DNA of 64,000 nucleotides from contig JAIWNF010000025.1 of NCBI GenBank assembly GCA_025093555.1, forward strand, positions 434,001 to 498,000, read 5' to 3'. Each line of letters starts with the position of its first letter. Positions within the stretch are counted from its first letter, which is position 1. Of this stretch, positions 60,635 to 64,000 are shown in pieces. The notes beneath the pieces are model-generated. The model made no database searches. It had not been told where the DNA came from and worked only from the letters and a program-made list of their open reading frames with translations. The stretch is from Circinella umbellata. Its lineage: Eukaryota > Mucoromycota > Mucoromycetes > Mucorales > Lichtheimiaceae. The translations under genes and the position numbers were made by a program.

Positions 60635-60658
60635 AAAATAAAAATTGAATTTTATTTT
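60635..60658. repeat. 24-nt AT repeat, copy 1
   Basis: A near-palindromic 24-mer built on AAAAATTGAATTTT; the identical 24-mer recurs at 60693-60716. The shared 14-base core occurs again at 62029-62042. Confidence 0.8.
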
Positions 60659-60692
60659 ATTTTATTATATAAAATAACTTCTCAAAATATTT

Positions 60693-60716
60693 AAAATAAA
60701 AATTGAATTTTATTTT
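60693..60716. repeat. 24-nt AT repeat, copy 2
   Basis: Exact copy of the 60635-60658 24-mer, immediately before the frame that starts at 60739. Confidence 0.8.
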
Positions 60717-60738
60717 CAAATAAAATAACAAGAGCAAG

Positions 60739-61775
60739 ATGGTCACACCTACACAAAACAAACTTTCATTCAACAATGACAAAATTGTCATTGATACTAA
60801 TAAGCTGCAAAGCTTATTAATAAAACATAGCATTGATGTTATCAGTTTCTGTAAAGAAACTGTTCATGAAAAGTACAACGTTCAGTTTATGGAGAAGAAG
60901 AATAAACTGAATATTAAAAGAAAAGCAACAGAAAAACAAAAAGCAGCTTCAAAAGCAAGCCTGAAGTCTGCTAATACCGAACATACAACAGAGTGTATAT
61001 CTTAAACAATCGAGAGGGTCAGAGTGGAGAATGCAGCTCTTAAGAAGTGTCGCATCTATGACACTTACTATGAAAAGGTTGATGAAGAGGACCTTAAAAA
61101 TAAATTTTCTCAGGATAAAAAAATCTCTTCTGAAAATTTAAATTCTGAGGATCCATGATAAATCAAGATTCTCAGGATAAATCTCCTCAAAATAAAGATT
61201 CTTAGGAATCCTCATTTCCTCATATATCCGATGCAATGTTAGAAAACACTTCCTGTGTGGCTACCTTGCAGGGCGGTTCCGACAGTGATGATGAATGCAA
61301 ATCAGGAGATGGGGATTTCATGTGCTTGATAGCATGATGTAGGCCTTGTATGAAGACTTTATATGAGACCTACAACTGTCACTTTGTAGATGAGTTAATA
61401 AGTAAATTGGATAAAGAAAAAGCCAAATATAAAAGGTTCTTTAAGAACTTCTTTGAGTATTCATTGAATACATCAATTGCAGTTAAAAATAGGGACAATG
61501 AGCTAGTTAATCATATCAGCAAACTCAGAGCAAACCTGATGAAGGAATATCAGCAGATATATATCCAGGAAGAAATGAACAAGGATGAATCAGACTATTC
61601 AGATGAATATAGTGATGATGATTAAACAATTTGAATTGGCCATTCAAGGCTACATCGACCATGGTAATTTTATTAACAGCAGCATGGATAATAGTAGGTT
61701 ACTTTTGACCTGACAACTAATAGCAGGCCTCCAAAATAAACTCTCAACTTTTGGCTTTATTATTACAGGTAAATA
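60739..61775 (+). pseudogene. Decayed ORF of unknown family, Lys/Glu/Ser-rich
   Basis: A frame of 88 residues (60739-61005; VIDTNKLQSLLIKHSIDVIS and a Lys/Ala-rich stretch) ends in TAA, and the same coding character continues past the stop (VRVENAALKKCRIYDTYYEK). Further stops appear near 61158, 61204 and 61338. A second open piece, 61350-61625 (91 residues), reads YETYNCHFVDELISKLDKEK, KRFFKNFFEYSLNTS and ends in an acidic DESDYSDEYSDDD tail. Readable codons continue to about 61770 (FELAIQGYIDHGNFIN, QLIAGLQNKLSTFGFI) ending at a possible splice site. I do not recognise it. It lies between two transposon-like modules, so an element-encoded accessory protein is plausible but unproven. Confidence 0.5.
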
Positions 61776-62062
61776 TTATTAGTGATCTACTATTTTTTAA
61801 AGGTGAATTATGAACTAACAGTTTGTATCAAGGTTTTTCTATTTTCGTGTTAGTCATGGACTCTCTAGGTGGAAGTGTATGCTGGGTGAGCTGAACTCCA
61901 AGATATCAAATTACAACAGACATCACCACATTCTCTAGTAGAGTACTTCCATTATTAAAAAAAAAGGTTAAATTATAGTTTACCAGACAGGGTTTAAACG
62001 CAGATAATATGTTACTTACTTTTGATACAAAAATTGAATTTTGATATGAATTTAAAATAAGT
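61776..62062. other. Non-coding gap before the Merlin-like remnant
   Basis: No readable frame. It includes the third copy of the AAAAATTGAATTTT core at 62029-62042, 21 bp before the transposase start. Confidence 0.4.
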
Positions 62063-63092
62063 ATGCAAAAATGTAATAATAAAAAAGAACCAAATTATTT
62101 TCAAGAAAAAGTATATATGAGAAGAAAATATTATAATATATTATTAACACCTTTTGAAGATTTATATCAATACTTTGTTGATGAGAATAAAGCAATAGAT
62201 AATAATTTTCAATATCAATATATTACAGAAAATAGAGAAATGTGAACATTGTAATAATAAGATGGCATATTATAAAAAGTTAAAATATTATAAATGTGTA
62301 AATTATCACTGTAGACAATCAGTTTCAATATTTAAAAATACTATATTTTATAAATCAAATTTACCAACTCATAAAATTTTACATATTCTATATGAGTTTC
62401 TAAAAAAATCACCTCAAAATAGTGTTGCTGTTTCATTAAAGGTAACAGCTGTTACTATTAGCTATTATTATAACATGTTCAGAAAGTTGATAGTAAATGA
62501 TACATTAAGAAATATAAAAAATGAAATACTTAGAGGAGAAGATAAAGAAGTTGAAATTGATGAATCTTTATTTAATAAAAGAAAATATAACAAAGAAAAT
62601 ATAAAGCTAATAGGGTATGGGTATTAGGTGGGGTAGAAAGAAATACAAAAAAAGTATTTACAATACCAGTAGAAAAACGTGATGAAGAAACATTATTAAA
62701 AAATATTAAAAAGTATGTTAGGCCTAATACCAAAATAATAACTGATTGTTGGAAAGGATATATTAAGCTTAAAGAAAATGGTTATCAACATGAAACTGTA
62801 AATCATAAGAATTCTTTTTAAAGATCCTACTTCAAAAGCATGTACAAATACAATTGAAAGTACTTGGAATGGCTATAAACTCAGTATTAAGCCACAATAT
62901 AGAGCAAGAAAGCTTTTATATAATCATTTACTAGAATGTCAATGGAGAAAAAAGTATTATAATTATGATATTTGGAATAAACTATTAGAAGTAATTAGGA
63001 TAGAAAATAATAAGATGTCCAAAAAATATAGGGTAGTACATAAGAATGCTTTATTTAATAAATTAGATTTTACTCCAACAATTTTAATCTAA
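62063..63092 (+). pseudogene. Merlin / IS1595 (ISXO2-like) transposase, frameshifted
   Basis: Three or more frame pieces make one transposase remnant. The first (62063-62245) is Asn/Tyr/Lys-rich. The second (62240-62635) has a zinc ribbon CEHCNNKM...CVNYHC, a helical middle (LPTHKILHILYEF, TAVTISYYYNMF) and the first catalytic Asp in EVEIDESLF. After a frame change near 62610 follows VWVLGGVERNTKKVF, PVEKRDEETLL and TDCWKGY with the second Asp. An extra T at about 62817 shifts the frame again before NTIESTWNGYK with the catalytic Glu, ending at TAA 63092. This DDE spacing and the IESTW block are characteristic of IS1595/ISXO2 and eukaryotic Merlin elements. Codon use is extremely AT-rich. Terminal inverted repeats were not found. 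Confidence 0.85.
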
Positions 63093-63189
63093 AAATGATT
63101 TAAATATTGTCTAGTACTACATATAAATTATAAAAAAACTAAATATAATATCTAATAATAAGAAATATATTATCATATACATAATAAAA
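63093..63189. other. Short AT-rich spacer
   Basis: Nothing recognisable. Confidence 0.3.
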
Positions 63190-63498
63190 ATGGAAGAAAA
63201 TCCATTTTTGAATCAAAGTTTTTTAAAGGATATCAAAAGAAGTTTTGTCCCAACTAAGCTATTTAATCAAAATAAGTACAACTTTAATATTGTAGATGTT
63301 AATTTTAAAGTAAAAAAAGATAATATTACATGTATAATGATAAAGTTAGATTCTGGTAAAAAAATATGAACATGTATACAGTATATATTAGAAAATAATA
63401 AGGATTATAATAAAAATAATAATATTATTGGTGAAGATATTGAAATGAAATATAATCTTAAAAATTATGTATATATACTAAAATTTAAAAATAAATAG
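63190..63498 (+). pseudogene. 103-codon frame interrupted by one TGA (unknown protein)
   Basis: From ATG 63190 the frame reads MEENPFLNQSFLKDIKRSF and VPTKLFNQNKYNFNIVDVNF, with a TGA at 63367-63369 (codon 60), then continues to TAG 63496-63498 with the same Asn/Lys/Ile-rich composition. The coding character before and after the TGA is the same, so a single nonsense change is likely. I do not recognise the product. It belongs to the same AT-rich island as the Merlin remnant. Confidence 0.4.
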
Positions 63499-64000
63499 CT
63501 GTAATGTTTTTTTATATTTAATTTTAAAATGACTAATCTATTTTATACAATTATATGTCGAATTTAAAATTTAAAAGTAAAAAAATTATAAATATTATAT
63601 AATCTTTATGATATGTATGTTAAAGTATAATGTAACTGAAAATTTTGTTATCAGTGAAAAAGACCATGCTAAATGTCATTTCAAGAATCACCACCAGCAA
63701 CATCCTTGGCCAACCTAATAATGCTCCCTTGCCTTATTCGATCTCGTTGTCATCATCAAAAGCATCTTCATCAAAAACATCCTCAAAAAGTTCTTCCTCT
63801 ACTTTAAATGCAGCAAAGAAGCAATATACATCGTCAACCTCAGTATCTCTATAATCTTCATCAAATTTATAATAAAGCAAGATATCACAGCTTGGAAAAA
63901 TCCTCCTTATATATCCTTTTATTTCTTCTCTCTTCCAGCGCATATATATACCCTTTCATTTCTTCTTTCTTCTCTCTCATTTATGTATTATTTTAATTCA
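63499..64000. other. Window end; AT-rich then ordinary sequence
   Basis: AT-rich spacer to about 63,640, after which composition returns to that of the gene-bearing part. A Ser-rich forward frame (63645-63854) and an acidic reverse frame over it exist but are both explained by a TCATCATCAAAAGC-type low-complexity stretch, so no gene is called. Confidence 0.4.

Noticed and set aside
63367..63369. TGA read as tryptophan across the AT-rich island
   Set aside because: Neighbouring frames are broken by TAA, TAG and frameshifts as well, so ordinary decay explains the stop without a variant code.
63645..63943. Ser-rich forward frame and acidic reverse frame at the window end
   Set aside because: Both come from a low-complexity trinucleotide-like stretch; neither has a recognisable motif or supporting exon.
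1..64000. CRISPR arrays, rRNA genes, bacterial-type operons
   Set aside because: No regularly spaced direct repeats, no rRNA signature and no Shine-Dalgarno organised gene runs; the window is eukaryotic.

Overview
The window is a piece of an AT-rich nuclear fungal genome, most likely an early-diverging (Mucoromycota, Mucorales-like) fungus. The grounds are: many short GT-AG introns (about 70 can be placed), the gene content (bZIP with a DUF3425-type tail, GATA-like regulator, Doa1/Ufd3, Mtc1, Spp2, Mix17), and transposon remnants of Tc1/mariner, LINE and Merlin/IS1595 type. I cannot name the species. Every exon chain given here was built by hand: each joins in frame, and complete genes sum to whole codons. 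No transcript evidence was available.

Layout. 1-356: 3' end of a GMC/long-chain-alcohol oxidase (+). 1168-2820: splicing factor Spp2 with an RS-rich tail (-). 5945-9246: SulP/SLC26 anion permease with STAS domain (+), convergent with a 70-residue membrane protein (9406-9790, -). 10557-14320: Doa1/Ufd3/PLAA in 16 exons (+). 15915-17311: Mtc1 (+). 20318-22614: acetyl-CoA synthetase (+). 22947-23085: a 139-bp inverted-repeat element. 23824-25887: nucleoside hydrolase (+). 28978-30486: intronless GATA-like zinc-finger protein (+). 36412-38256: bZIP regulator (+). 40280-42469: unrecognised 519-residue protein (-), divergent from ribosomal protein L35 (42682-43650, +), whose coding exon 1 is only the ATG. 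44036-45796: mitochondrial PDK/BCKDK-family kinase (-). 46799-47503: twin CX9C protein Mix17 (+). 48471-54924: 1566-residue ARM-repeat/SPRY protein in 18 exons (+).

From about 55.6 kb onward the character changes completely. A frameshifted Tc1/mariner (IS630-type) transposase is abutted by an antisense LINE reverse-transcriptase fragment. Then comes a roughly 5.5-kb extremely AT-rich mosaic of decayed open frames, short perfect hairpins, a repeated 24-nt motif and a broken Merlin (IS1595/ISXO2-type) transposase. No intact cellular gene is visible after 54,924.

There is no operon-like or pathway cluster. The genes are housekeeping functions: splicing, ubiquitin/Cdc48, acetate activation, purine/pyrimidine salvage, sulfate uptake, translation and mitochondrial metabolism. 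Two transcription-factor genes sit in long gene-free stretches (about 3, 6 and 2 kb). The most unusual material is the hairpin-studded AT-rich island at 58.0-63.6 kb and the unrecognised gene sharing a 212-bp divergent promoter with RPL35.
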